A stretch of 64,000 bases of DNA from Prorocentrum cordatum (taxonomy: Eukaryota; Sar; Dinophyceae; Prorocentrales; Prorocentraceae): positions 486,501 to 550,500 of the forward strand of contig CAUYUJ010022393.1 of the NCBI GenBank assembly GCA_963575745.1. Reading direction: 5' to 3'. This document shows, one piece after another, positions 47,601 through 55,920 of the stretch. The notes beneath the pieces were generated by a model that saw nothing but the letters and a program-made list of their open reading frames with translations, was not told the DNA's origin and made no database searches. The first letter of the stretch is position 1; each line of letters starts with the position of its first letter. A program made the position numbers and the translations under genes.

Positions 47601-49733
47601 TCCTCCTCCTCCTCCTCCTCCTCCTCCTCCTCGGCGGCAAGAGAGGACGAGCGGACTGCGGCCCGAGCTGCAGCCAGGCCACAGAGGCGCTGCACTGATG
47701 CACTGAGCGGACGCGCGGGATGAGACAGACAGACGGCCGCAGACCACCACAGACCACCACCACCCCCACAGCAAGCCACCCTCGGCGACCAGCGACCACC
47801 GAGGCCAGCACCAGTGCCACAGGTCCACCCTGATGCCCGCGCGTCGAGGAGAAAGAACGACGGAGGGTGCTCTTCAGTGCTGCAGTGCTCGGCCTCCCCG
47901 GGGCCCTCGTCGGGCCCCGCGGGGCCCGTCAGGAAGCAACTCGGGGTGAGAGGCTCGTCTCTGGGAAGGGGCGCCCAGGCCTGGCCACGCGGCAAAACGT
48001 CACCGCGTCGGGCGCCTGGCTCCGTGGCCTCGCGGGCCTTGGCCGCTCGGCAGGGGGCCGCCCGGATGCGGGGCGGCTGCTGCGCGAATGTGCTCCGCGA
48101 GTGGAGCACACCCGCGGCATCGCGCACCCACACGACCGCGCTCCGGAGACCCAAACCGCCGACTCGCAGGCAGGACGGGCTCAGGCAGGGAACCAGGGTA
48201 TTCGGGAGGTCTCCGTGGAGTGGGCGGGGGGGGGGCTCCTGGACGTTCTGAGAGGCGCTGGATGATTGACCAAGAAAGGACCCCTAACCCTTTGGGAGGG
48301 GACCTGAGTTAGGAGGGCCAACGCGAGTAGAAGCATCATCATCATCATCCACCTGCTGATCCTCCTCGTGCTCCTCCCTCATTGTCCTCTTCCTCCCCCC
48401 CTCCTCCCTCGTCCTCCTCCAGCAGTGTCGCCAACATCCACACGCCCCCCTGGTTGAAAACGGTATCTGCGTGCGCCCCCACGGGAGCAGATCAGCCTTA
48501 GCAGCGATCCCCAAACGCATCCCATACCGAAATTCGGTGAATTGCCACCCCCCTTTCGGCCAGCCGAGCTCCATGATCACACGCTTGATAACCGCCACAA
48601 CGCCGTGGTCCACAGACGAGATCACCGCTGTCGTCATCTGGGCGATGCCTGTCGCGATCGCTTCGCCCTTCGTGGTCATCATGACGATCTCGGAGCCCAC
48701 TTCGATATTTTTGTCGAAGCGCAGGACCCCAGGGATCATCAACTGCGCGCCGTAGCAAATGGCGTTGACGGCACTGTCCTTGACCACGAGGCGCGGGTAC
48801 GTCGTGAGGAGAAACTCCAGAGGAATCACCACGCGCCGAATGTACTTCTCGTCGCGCAGGTTCTCATACATGAACTGGGCATCGAGGACATCATGCATCG
48901 TGGCCATGTACTTGTTCTCGTCCAGCACCCCAGAGCGCACGCGACGCAGCTCCGCCATGTGGGCTCCCACGCCCAATATGAGGCCCATGTGGACGCACAT
49001 CGTCCGGATGTACGTGCCCGCCTCACAGGATGTCCAGAAAATCGCCATATGTCGCTTCGCGTTGTACTCGATGAGCTTGGCCTCGTAGATCGTCCGGACC
49101 CTCAGCTGGCGCTTCACCGCGGAGATGACGGGTGGGCGCTGGAAGCATGCCCCCGTCAGCATGTCAAGGGCCCGCTGCACCTTAGCACCGCTGCCGATGT
49201 CGGAGTGGAATCGCACGATGCAGACGTATTCCTTGCCAGCAGACTGCTGCGCTTTTACGAGGCGGGTCGCGCGATTCAGGCAGACGAGCAGACAACCCGA
49301 CACCTTGGGGTCCAATGTTCCAGAATGCCCAGTCTTCTCGCACTTCATGATGCGCTTGATCCAAGACACGACCTCGTGGCTGGATGGGTTCACAGGCTTG
49401 TCCAGATTGATGATTCCGTACAGCATGTGGTCCTTGAGAGGCGCATACGACAGCGACCAACTGGACCTCTCAAAGGGCGCAGTCTGACCAGATTCCGGAA
49501 CGAATCCACCCGTGGCGGCGAAGTTGCCCCTTAGAACGCCCAACGGGCCGAAAACGAGGGAACGGGTGTCGACATGAGCACGTATGTGGTTCTCCCCCGG
49601 CGTCCGCTATTGCCCTGCTCAAGGGAGAGCAGCCGAACGGCAGCGGCGTGTAGTGCCCGGTGCGCACCAGCATGTTGCCGTAGTTCTTGAGCAGCAGGGG
49701 CCACCGAGAGGTATCGATAGGTTTAGAGGTCTC
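31434..49733 (-). CDS. CBF5: Dyskerin/Cbf5 H/ACA RNP pseudouridine synthase, split gene
   Basis: The product is the catalytic subunit of nucleolar H/ACA ribonucleoproteins, converting uridine to pseudouridine in rRNA and snRNA guided by H/ACA RNAs. Proposed exons on the minus strand: 49733-49614, 49441-48572, 45555-45482, 40327-40266, 35332-35286, 34219-34163 and 31496-31434. They join in phase to about 430 residues: DKC-like N-terminus, TruB core with SGTLDP, PUA domain, conserved RDTY..W.FGP end, then an acidic/lysine-rich tail and TAG. Acceptors are AG, followed by G except at exon 7. Donors read GA (introns 2, 3) or GC (introns 4-6), and intron 1 is odd. Exons 1-4 are supported by family conservation; 5-7 are inferred from phase, splice context and tail composition. 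The first exon(s), expected beyond 49,735, were not found. The usual family length is near 500. Confidence 0.82.
31716..31737. repeat. Perfect 22-bp palindrome
   Basis: CAGAGCGTTCC is followed directly by its reverse complement, in the gap between tail exons 6 and 7. Confidence 0.8.
32000..33055. other. No recognised gene (inside dyskerin intron 6)
   Basis: One 257-codon plus-strand frame (32,009-32,782) has no recognisable domain and unremarkable composition. I leave it unassigned. Confidence 0.5.
33060..33430 (-). repeat. ~150-bp satellite family G, about three monomers
   Basis: On the minus strand these match the monomers at 51,215-51,660 and 52,225-52,770: GCGATGCAGCAGGCAT, then CTCGGGCACCCCAAGG. 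Confidence 0.65.
33420..33790 (-). repeat. Degenerate TGAGTCTGAATG repeat
   Basis: The reverse-strand equivalent (ACTCAGACTCA) occupies 50,740-51,180 next to the same satellite, so the two repeats travel together. Confidence 0.6.
34163..34219 (-). CDS. CBF5: Candidate dyskerin tail exon 6
   Basis: CT-rich sequence and CTTCCACAG precede GAGCCCAAAGCGAAG. It translates as [19 protein letters not shown] and stops in phase at a GC donor. The long CT tract just upstream is a strong polypyrimidine tract. Confidence 0.6.
34697..34851. mobile_element. MITE-like inverted-repeat element, family A copy 3
   Basis: Left end AAGTCGGGCGTGTCCCCCTA and right end GGACAGGCCCGATTT. The core is AT-rich with repeated AATACTC phrases. 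It is inserted in dyskerin intron 5. Confidence 0.75.
34855..34917 (+). repeat. (CAC)n microsatellite
   Basis: Nearly perfect CAC triplets directly right of the MITE-like element. Confidence 0.9.
35286..35332 (-). CDS. CBF5: Candidate dyskerin tail exon 5
   Basis: CCGGAG precedes GTGCGGAGGATGAGG. Read in phase from exon 4 it gives (G)[15 protein letters not shown], then a GC donor. The frame extends upstream as WLPKLTAGG, so the true acceptor may lie a few codons earlier. Confidence 0.5.
35430..35590 (+). repeat. Dispersed repeat family F, copy 2
   Basis: TCGCCGATGGATCGGCGA in the same order of flanking words as the 29,750 copy. Confidence 0.55.
35600..36005. other. No recognised gene (dyskerin intron 4)
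   Basis: Mixed composition with short frames only. Confidence 0.5.
36010..36410 (+). repeat. ~390-bp duplicated segment, copy 1
   Basis: Aligns end to end with 37,600-37,960: GCGTGTGCAGGCCC, GCACCTCGTGGGCG-like and TGGTTCCCGATG phrases occur in the same order. Confidence 0.7.
36530..37360 (+). repeat. ~0.8-kb duplicated block of CCAAGAGG-rich sequence with CCT core, copy 1
   Basis: Homologous to 40,790-41,880. Both run from a CCAAGATGG-rich part through a microsatellite (37,117-37,162 here) to a CCCGCTTTGTTT end. Confidence 0.7.
37600..37960 (+). repeat. ~390-bp duplicated segment, copy 2
   Basis: Diverged partner of 36,010-36,410 in the same orientation, 1.6 kb away. Confidence 0.7.
38281..38371 (+). 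repeat. (CCT)n tract
   Basis: About 90 bases of CCT/CTC triplets immediately before the PPR-derived array. Confidence 0.85.
38480..39990 (+). pseudogene. Decayed pentatricopeptide-repeat (PPR) array
   Basis: PPR proteins bind organelle RNA through 35-residue repeats. Two units are recognisable around 38,769-38,900, with [19 protein letters not shown] and a following ISCNAG..CEK. Further phrases such as [24 protein letters not shown] and [13 protein letters not shown] recur to 39,690, and ATLSYSAEI near 39,840. They lie in different frames and are broken by stops and a secondary ~175-bp tandem duplication (landmarks near 38,939, 39,109, 39,289 and 39,466). A 432-codon open frame crosses the array but mixes PPR and non-PPR readings, so I do not call it a gene. 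It sits in dyskerin intron 4 on the opposite strand. Confidence 0.6.
40204..40560 (+). repeat. (CCT)n tracts flanking dyskerin exon 4
   Basis: CCT runs at 40,204-40,242 and 40,370-40,560 bracket the exon at 40,327-40,266. In the pre-mRNA they are GGA runs on both sides of it. Confidence 0.8.
40266..40327 (-). CDS. CBF5: Dyskerin exon 4
   Basis: CCGCAG precedes GAAGCTCACGG. Joined to exon 3 it reads [16 protein letters not shown] then RAWL, matching the conserved K.G.P...TP stretch just after the PUA domain in this family. The GC donor at 40,265 is the best in-phase choice; an alternative lies six bases earlier. Confidence 0.8.
40790..41880 (+). repeat. Duplicated block of CCAAGAGG-rich sequence, copy 2
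   Basis: Partner of 36,530-37,360. It carries a longer and different microsatellite in the same place. Confidence 0.7.
41515..41690 (+). repeat. (GTCGTG)n hexanucleotide repeat
   Basis: About 28 units of GTGGTC/GTCGTG, giving Val runs and Arg-Pro runs in open frames. Confidence 0.9.
42153..42261. mobile_element. Fold-back element, family E copy 2
   Basis: GGGGGAAGGCTTCTTAGAAG at 42,153 and its exact reverse complement at 42,242-42,261. It shares interior and flank TTTGGCGGCGCGCACAAGGG with the 29,067 copy. Confidence 0.75.
42262..42650. other. No recognised gene (dyskerin intron 3)
   Basis: Short frames only, leading into the 42,655-42,745 CCT tract. Confidence 0.5.
42655..42745 (+). repeat. 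(CCT)n tract
   Basis: Ninety bases of CCT/CTC triplets, starting composite repeat unit 1. Confidence 0.85.
42775..43456 (+). repeat. Composite repeat H, unit 1
   Basis: Three ~83-bp repeats with the core GTGGCTCTCGCCTTAGCGCC (near 42,901, 42,982 and 43,065), then a ~300-bp tail beginning CCCATGATCA and ending before a CCT tract. The same architecture recurs at 43,607 and 46,850. Confidence 0.8.
43483..43582. other. Assembly gap (100 N)
   Basis: Exactly 100 N inside a CCT tract that runs from 43,457 to 43,606. The true tract length is unknown. Confidence 1.
43607..44455 (+). repeat. Composite repeat H, unit 2
   Basis: Five ~83-bp repeats (near 43,750, 43,835, 43,918, 43,999 and 44,082), then the same tail as unit 1, ending at another CCT tract. 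Confidence 0.8.
44456..44855 (+). repeat. Long (CCT)n tract
   Basis: About 400 bases of CTC/CCT triplets; faces a GGA tract 200 bases downstream. Confidence 0.9.
45060..45392 (+). repeat. Long (GGA)n tract
   Basis: About 330 bases of GGA triplets, ending some 90 bases from dyskerin exon 3. Confidence 0.9.
45482..45555 (-). CDS. CBF5: Dyskerin exon 3
   Basis: TCCTCCCCGAG precedes GAGCGCGACACC. It translates as [24 protein letters not shown], the strongly conserved motif that follows the PUA domain. It joins exon 2 after VIM without loss of phase. The donor at 45,481 reads GA. Confidence 0.88.
46155..46272 (+). repeat. (GGA)n tract
   Basis: About 120 bases, facing the 46,503 CCT tract across 230 bases. 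Confidence 0.85.
46503..46822 (+). repeat. Long (CCT)n tract
   Basis: About 320 bases of CTC/CCT triplets leading into composite repeat unit 3. Confidence 0.9.
46850..47635 (+). repeat. Composite repeat H, unit 3
   Basis: Four ~83-bp repeats (near 46,980, 47,068, 47,119 and 47,201), the CCCATGATC tail and a final CCT tract (47,580-47,633). It lies in dyskerin intron 2, whereas units 1 and 2 lie in intron 3. Confidence 0.8.
47640..48280. other. No recognised gene (dyskerin intron 2)
   Basis: GC-rich with short frames on both strands and no domain recognised. Confidence 0.5.
48572..49441 (-). CDS. CBF5: Dyskerin exon 2: TruB catalytic core and PUA domain
   Basis: This exon encodes 290 residues in one frame. 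It opens [16 protein letters not shown], then carries [11 protein letters not shown] and the catalytic loop [14 protein letters not shown] with the conserved Asp. [29 protein letters not shown] and [12 protein letters not shown] follow, all dyskerin signatures. [18 protein letters not shown] and MTTKGEAIA mark the PUA domain. Conservation ends abruptly after IKRVIM(E), followed by LGWPKGGWQ, which is intron. The frame itself stays open to 48,284, so unspliced gene finders would add about 95 false residues. No catalytic residue is missing. Confidence 0.95.
49442..49613 (-). other. Dyskerin intron 1, unusual boundaries and hairpin
   Basis: The 172-base interval restores the family sequence exactly (GCSPLSR|PLKDHML) but starts GC and ends CG. 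A canonical GT-AG choice (49,581-49,461) would insert about 17 residues in a conserved loop. Exonic CCTTGAGCAGG and CCTCTCAAGG at its two edges are near-complementary. Confidence 0.65.
49614..49733 (-). CDS. CBF5: Dyskerin exon 1 (first visible exon), N-terminal DKC-like domain
   Basis: After TTGTTACCCTGAG the frame gives [18 protein letters not shown], then [15 protein letters not shown] and LSR. These 40 residues match the conserved segment before the TruB fold. Upstream translation (GYACYPE) does not match, so an intron precedes it. The initiator exon should lie to the right but is not recognisable. Confidence 0.88.
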
Positions 49734-49734
49734 C

Positions 49735-50117
49735 TCAGGGTAACAAGCATAACCATCACATGTTGGCACAAACACATTTTCATATGTACCGACCACTCAC
49801 GGTATCTATAAACAACATTGAACGCCTGAAGACATATGTGAGCCAGTGTGGGCCCCAAACATTGGCTTAGTGCACTGTGAAGGTGAAACTTGTAGAAGGT
49901 ATGTCGCGTAAGCTATGTGGTGTGAGCGATGGAGGTGGAAGCCATGCGGCGTAATCCATGTAATACAAACTATGTCATGCAATGTATAATGTGAGCTGGG
50001 GGTGAAAGCTAAGCGGTATGACGTGTGAGGTGCAATGGGTAGTGCAAGCTATGCAGTGCAAGCTACAAGCTACGCGGTGCCAGCTAAAGAATGAAAGCTA
50101 CCACGTGCAAGCTACGT
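49735..50117. other. No recognised gene; upstream intron or promoter side of dyskerin
   Basis: Lower GC, with loose GCAAGCTATG/GTGAGC repeats at 49,890-50,120. Confidence 0.5.
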
Positions 50118-50350
50118 GGTGTAAGCTCAGCGCACGGGGCGCCCACGAGCGCCCACAAGGTGGGACGGGCGACAACGTGGCGCAACCTCGGCGGACCCAC
50201 TCAGCGCACGGGGCGCCCACGAGCGCCCACAAGGCGGCACGGGCGACAACGTGGCACGACCTCGGCGGACCCACCCAGCGCAAGGGCCGGCCACGAGCGC
50301 CAACGAGGCTGCACGGGGCAACAACGTGGAACATTCTCGGCGGACCTACC
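50118..50350 (+). repeat. ~75-bp GC-rich tandem repeat, three units
   Basis: CAGCGCACGGGGCGCCCACG starts units near 50,127 and 50,205, and a diverged unit near 50,277. Its GACAACGTGGC core resembles the 20,480 array. Confidence 0.75.
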
Positions 50351-50739
50351 GATGAAGTAAAAAAAAGGCAAACGATTTTCGCGGAATGAACACATATAAA
50401 CTTTCTGTGCACAGGAGCGCGCTCATATGTTGTAAACTAACCGCTTGTAGCAATTCAGTACATGTAATGTGTGTTGCTGGTCTCCTCTGGCTGGATGGAC
50501 AGCAGCTTGTCCTGGCCTCCTTCAGCGCCCTGCTTGTTTTTCTTCTTCTTCTGCTCCGCCATGTCCTGAAGATGGGCGACGGCATTCAGCAACCGCGAGG
50601 ACGACAACGACGATGATCGTTTGAAGAACGGTCGCTCTCATCTGGTCGAGTGGCATTGCTTATGTGTCCCATGTCCTAGGCCTGCTTGTGTAACATAGTG
50701 TGGTGCGTCAACCTTCTCAGTACGCGTCCCCACCCTCTG

Positions 50740-51180
50740 CCACTCACACTCACACCCACTCGCACCCACGCCCACTTGCACCCACATTCACGCTCAGGCT
50801 CACCTGTGCCCAGACCCAGTCGTACTAAGACCATTCGCGCTCAGACTCACCCATACCCAGACTCACCCATACCCAGAGTCACTCGTACTCAGATGCGCAT
50901 ACTCAGCACACTCAGACGCAGATCCACTCGTACTCAGTTTCACGTAAACTCAGATCGCCCATACTGAGATGAACGCATGTTCAGATTCATCAAAATGCTG
51001 TCCCTGTATGCAAGTCCACTCAGACTGTGATCCACTCCTACTCAGACGCACTCATACTCGAATTCATTCAGACCCTGACTCACTCATACTCCGACATACT
51101 CACACCCAGGCTCACTCACACACAGACTCAAACTCGCTCACACGCGGACTCATTCAGCCTTAGACTCACCCGCATTGCAC
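50740..51180 (+). repeat. Degenerate ACTCAGACTCA repeat
   Basis: Loose 6-14 bp units over 440 bases, adjacent to satellite family G. Confidence 0.7.
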
Positions 51181-51214
51181 ATTACGCACACATTCACGCA
51201 TGCAACACCTCATC

Positions 51215-51660
51215 AGTCGTACTCATGAGCGCCGCGATGTGGCAGGCATAGCACTTGGGCACCCCAAGTGGGAGACGCCAGAGGGTATACCACGGGCCAA
51301 TTCGCACCCAGGTTGCGGGGATGGCTCGAGCGAAACCCATGGCCGCTGCTGTGGAAGCGTATCATTTCAGAGCCCCAGGATCACAGCGATGCAACAGGAG
51401 TAGCTCTTGGGCATCCCAAGGTTCGCAGCGAATCGCGGACCCATTCGCGCCACGCCTCGACCGAAGAGCACCTTCGCCATTGTGGACGCGTCTCTCTCAA
51501 AAGCCCCACGACCACCGCGATGCAGCATGCATTGTACTTGGGCACCCCACGGGGGAGTCGCCAGGGGGTACATCACGGACCTGTTCTCGCCCAGATTGCG
51601 GGGATAGCTTAAGTGTATCTTTCAAGAACCCTCTGACTTCGACGATGCAGTAAACATCCG
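51215..51660 (+). repeat. ~140-bp satellite family G, three monomers
   Basis: CTTGGGCACCCCAAG-type cores near 51,257, 51,404 and 51,538, with shared flanks (CACCGCGATGCAGCA, CAGATTGCGGGGAT). Confidence 0.75.
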
Positions 51661-51789
51661 CCACCGTGCCTCTGGCCACGGAGCGGGCGTGTCCTCAGGT
51701 CCTTTGCCGAATCCTCTAAGCCTCAGTCTTCACTCCTGAGGAGCATGTAAGGGGCCCCGAGTCCGAATTCACCCCTCGTATTGTCGATT

Positions 51790-52210
51790 GAGGCCGAAGA
51801 AGGCTCCAAGACGGGTTAAGAGTGTTCCGAGAGGCCCCGAAGACGGTCCAAATGGGGCCCGAGACGCCCAACGACTGCATCAAGACGCCCAAGATGGCCC
51901 CAAGACGGCCCAAGAGGCATCCAAGACGCCCAAAGAGGCCTCCAAGACGACCCCCAAAAGGGCCCCAAGAGGCACAAATCATCGATTGCCCTTAGATGTA
52001 TAAACGATTTTGGCGTTCTCGCCTTTTCGACTGACGCTCCAAGAGGTCCCCAAGGCCATCCCAAAACTGTCCAAAGGGGCCTCCAGAAGGGCCCCAAGGC
52101 CCAAAAAGGCCCCAAGAGGCCCCAAAACGACCCCCAAGAGGCTTCAAAACTGCCTCCAACAGGCCCCCAAGAGGCCTCCCACGAGATCCCAACGAACATA
52201 AGATAGGCTT
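51790..52210 (+). repeat. CCAAGAGG-rich degenerate repeat
   Basis: Repeated CCAAGAGGCCCC/CAAGACGGCCC words, as in the 36,530, 40,790 and 61,330 blocks. Confidence 0.65.
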
Positions 52211-52224
52211 CATACCAATAACTA

Positions 52225-52770
52225 CTCAGGCACGGTAGCGGAATGGGCCATATGCAATTCGTAACACTTGGACCACCCAAGGGAAAGCCGCTGGAGGCTG
52301 AATCACGGGCCCGACGCGCGTCCAGGTTGTGGTGGTGTCTCTAACGAAACGCCCGTTCGCGGCTATGGACGCGTCTCTTCACAGCCTCATGATCGCCGCG
52401 ATGTAGCAGGCATTGCATTTGGACCACCCAAGAGGGGTCTGCCAGGAGGTATCGCGTGAGCACGTTCACGTCCGTATTGTGGGAGATAAATATGTTTCCC
52501 TTCAGTGTCCTACGACTACCGCGTTATGGCGGTTGTAGGCGTTCTTTTGATCAGAGCCCTATGATCACAGCGATGCGGCAAGCATGGTACTTGGGTAATC
52601 CAAGGGGAACCCGCCAGAGTGTATTGCACGGGAACGTTCGCGCCCAGATTGTGGAAATGTCTCGAGCGAAGAGCTCGCTTCAGGGCGCAAGCGTGCCTAA
52701 TCGAAGAACCCCGTGATGACCGCGGTGCAGCAAGCATTGCACTTGGGCCGTCGAAAGGGGAGCCGTCCAG
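52225..52770 (+). repeat. ~150-bp satellite family G, about four monomers
   Basis: Cores near 52,265, 52,412, 52,588 and 52,738 match those at 51,215-51,660. The CCAAGAGG block separates the two arrays. Confidence 0.75.
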
Positions 52771-53735
52771 CGGTGCATCACGGGCTTCATGACCCACTCA
52801 TGCCCAGATTCGCTTGCGCGTACAGTCAAAGCACACTCGAACTCAGTCGCCCCACCTCGCTCCCACTCGAGCGTTCATACGCAAGGAGCTGGGCAGAACC
52901 GAGATCCAGATCTCTGCGCCAACTACTTATCCAAATCACTTGTATCCGCATGCTACATCTGAGAGCGTACTTCGGGGAGGGGGCCATTTTCTTCTTTCCA
53001 GCTCCGGGGTACAGCCTTAAGCTAGGAGAGGGCATGATGGCGCAGACCTCGGATCCCAAGGTGGGAAGAGGGATTCAGCACTCAGCATGTGGCGAGTCCT
53101 GCACGTGGGGGACAGGTCCCAAAGACGTGAAGAGGAAGGATCGTTCGAGGAGGGCGGAGGAGGAGGGAATGGCAGAAAAGTGAAAGGAGGGGAGGATTGG
53201 GAGGCGGGGGTCCGCTGCAGGAGATTTCAAGCTCATGAGGCCTGAACGCCACGTTCTCCCTAACAGACAGCCCGAGAGCGCACTTCCTGCGTCCCCCAAC
53301 AATGCGGGTACATCTCGGGCCAGAGAGCAAGTTTGCCAATAGAAAACGGGGAGATAGCAAGCGAAAACGCGGCTCTTGAGTAGCATGAGCCGTGGGTTTG
53401 CAATTTGGGCCTTCACCGACCTGAGTCCTGAGAAAACTGCCAGGAAGTCTTGCCACGAGCACCACTCCTGAGTGCGACGACGTCTCTCGCTCGGCCGTCT
53501 CGGTATCAGGCGGGAGCCCTTGTCGTCTCAGCTGCGCCAGCACCAAGCTGAGCAATTTGCTGGGAAGACGCCTGCGAAAACACCATCCCTGAGTGTAGGC
53601 GTGGCTATGGCGTCTCGGAGCACTTCAGTCGTGAAGAGGTGCCGACCAAGAGCCACTGGCGTCATTGAGCCTTTAGAAGCTGGGATTTTGAGAGCAAGCC
53701 CACACTCGGGCGGGAGACTCGCCCTCACAGACTAT
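52771..53735. other. No recognised gene
   Basis: A 157-codon minus frame (53,082-53,555) has ordinary composition but no recognisable motif, and I cannot support it as coding. Confidence 0.5.
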
Positions 53736-53749
53736 ACATACACCTATAC

Positions 53750-53818
53750 ATATGTATACACATGTATTTAGGCATGCATGTATGTATATTTGCATGTATG
53801 TATATATGTATGATTGCA

Positions 53819-53873
<55 letters not shown>

Positions 53874-53965
53874 ATGTATGTATGTATGTATGTATGCATG
53901 TATGTATGTATGTAGGTTTTACATGTATGTACGCATGTACATGTACATACGCATGTGTATGTATC
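53750..53965 (+). repeat. (TGTC)n and (TATG)n microsatellite
   Basis: About 14 perfect TGTC units at 53,817-53,872 flanked by TATG/CATG units. Confidence 0.9.
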
Positions 53966-54154
53966 AATGTATCTATAGCTGGCATCGGAACGAGAACGCC
54001 CAGACAAACTTCCATTGATCAGCGAAGATGAACCTTTAGAGATGGGTACCCTGCGACGACGGCGACAACGACGACGACCACTATAACGGCGGTCGACCGG
54101 GAAAAGAGGGAGGGGGAGGTGCAGGAGGGAAGGCGGAGATGGGAAGAGCAGGAA

Positions 54155-54385
54155 GACGGAGAGGAGGGAGGCGAGGGGAGAAGAACAGGAAGGAAGGAGG
54201 GTGGGGAGAGACGCAGCAGGAGGAAGAGGAGGGAGCGAGGGAGGGAAGAGCGCGAGAGGAGGAGGAGGAGGAGGAGGAGAAGGAGGAGGAGGTTGAGGAG
54301 GACGAGGCGGGAGGAGGAGGAGGAGGAGGAGGAGGAGGAGGAGGAGGAGGAGCAGGAGGAGGAGGAAGAGGAGAAGGCGGAGGAC
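54155..54385 (+). repeat. (GGA)n-rich tract
   Basis: GGA triplets with AG-rich flanks; the open frames are Glu/Arg or Ser runs. Confidence 0.8.
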
Positions 54386-54534
54386 AACGTAGGAAAAGGA
54401 GAGAAGACGGCGATAGGGAAAGGAGGAGCAAGAGGGGACGAGGAGACGAGCGTGAATAATGATGCTGCCAAACTCTGCGGAGCAATCTACAAAAAATCCG
54501 AAAGATAAGGCGAAAAACCTTTGATATTAAATAA

Positions 54535-55920
54535 TTACCGGAGAGACAGAACGCGGCGGAACAAACGTGTAGGCGGATGGCACAACAAGGCGAACCCCGC
54601 ACTGAGAGAAGACACGCACCAACAGCAGGGGCGCGCTCGGGTGAACGGGTGCGCGGATGCAGGTGATGAAGACAGCGGGCCTTTCAGGGCCCCCAATCGA
54701 CAACCGGTTCCGATGGCAAGCCCGGCAGCATATGTGATGAGTAAGGTTCCATACTGACGGGGCCATCGCTGGAATACCGAGGGGCTACCGCTGCTGCAAC
54801 ACATGGCACGCCCCGCTCGCGAGGGACGGAAAGCGACCTCATGGGCTCGTTGGTGTCTTCGATAAGGCGGCAATTCATCCAGGTAATACAAAACGCAGAC
54901 TGATAGGGGGCAACGCCGTCTATACTTCCACAGTCGATCAGCAGCGCCAGCAGCAAGAGGCCCAGGAAAGGAAGCACCAAGCGCCGCACGGCCACTGCCC
55001 TTGATGAGAAGCTCTGACTCAAACACTTCGAACTGAAACTCATCGATCTGCATGAGCGGGCCGGCGAGCTGCGACTGCAGCTGGTCCACGGCGTCAGTAA
55101 TTTGCGCATGGTTTGCCTTGGTCACGAGAGTGGTCTCTTACACACGCTCGATTACAATTTAAACAAGGTGCTTAAGCTGATCGTGCAGTTTGCCGTCGAC
55201 GCGAATCTCAAGGTCACTGAACTAAACTCTGACGCCATCGACCCCATCCTTGACGACGACAACCTCGTCCCACACTGCGTCGGACCCAGAGGAGGTTGCA
55301 GATACACTGCCCTCGACACTCGTAAAGTTCGGCGCCGCATGGCACCACCAGCACAGAGACGACTGTTTTCGGTCCAGAAGATTCTAAACACTAGGTGCAT
55401 CACCTTTCTTGTCCAGCATCATTTGGAATTTGGCGATCGTGTGCTTCTGAGAAGCAAGTAAGCCAGAAGAAACGATACATTGTGAGTCGTAGATAGTTTG
55501 GACAGACGCCAGAACCTCAGGGAAATACCATACGGCTTGAGACGAAGACGGCTGAGCAGAAACAGGGACGCCTTCAAACCGTCGGGCCCAGATCAACAGC
55601 TTGCCAAACAGGGCGAAAGCGTGGAACCACCACATACGAAATGCCATGAAGACAGGACCAGCCCAGCTCGATGCTTAGTCCACGAAACCTCACCGATGAA
55701 TTCTGCAATGCCCTGTTGCGCGATGCGCTCGCAAAGATAGTGTGCAACGTCGATACGGACCATATTGTAATGTAGTCTGGGTGTCAGGTTCGGCGAAGCA
55801 CGTGTCGCCGCTGACAAGCCTCGGAAATGCACGCTTCGCTTGCGCGCCAGACCACGCAGACGCCGCGTGCGTAGCGACGGGACTACGACATCCATCGGCG
55901 ACGACATTAGAATCAGCCTG
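54535..55920 (-). pseudogene. Decayed protein-coding sequence, function unknown
   Basis: From 55,647 down to 54,535 one minus frame reads like protein (FGKLLIWARRFEGVPVS, KFQMMLDKKGDAPS, FSDLEIRVDGKLHDQLKHLV, ITDAVDQLQSQLAGPLMQID). It is crossed by TAG at 55,386 and 55,224 and TAA at 55,161 and 55,140, with no TGA in that stretch. Upstream, protein-like sequence seems to change frame twice between 55,760 and 55,660 (YLCERIAQQGIAEFIGEVSW is in another frame). No family is recognised. A pseudogene is most likely; short introns or TAR read as Gln are alternatives. Confidence 0.4.

Noticed and set aside
48284-48571. The open frame continuing past dyskerin exon 2 as real C-terminus
   Set aside because: Conservation stops exactly at VIM(E) and resumes at 45,555, so this stretch is intron.
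55102-55461. A 119-codon plus-strand frame
   Set aside because: It is the complement of the more protein-like minus-strand sequence and has no motif.
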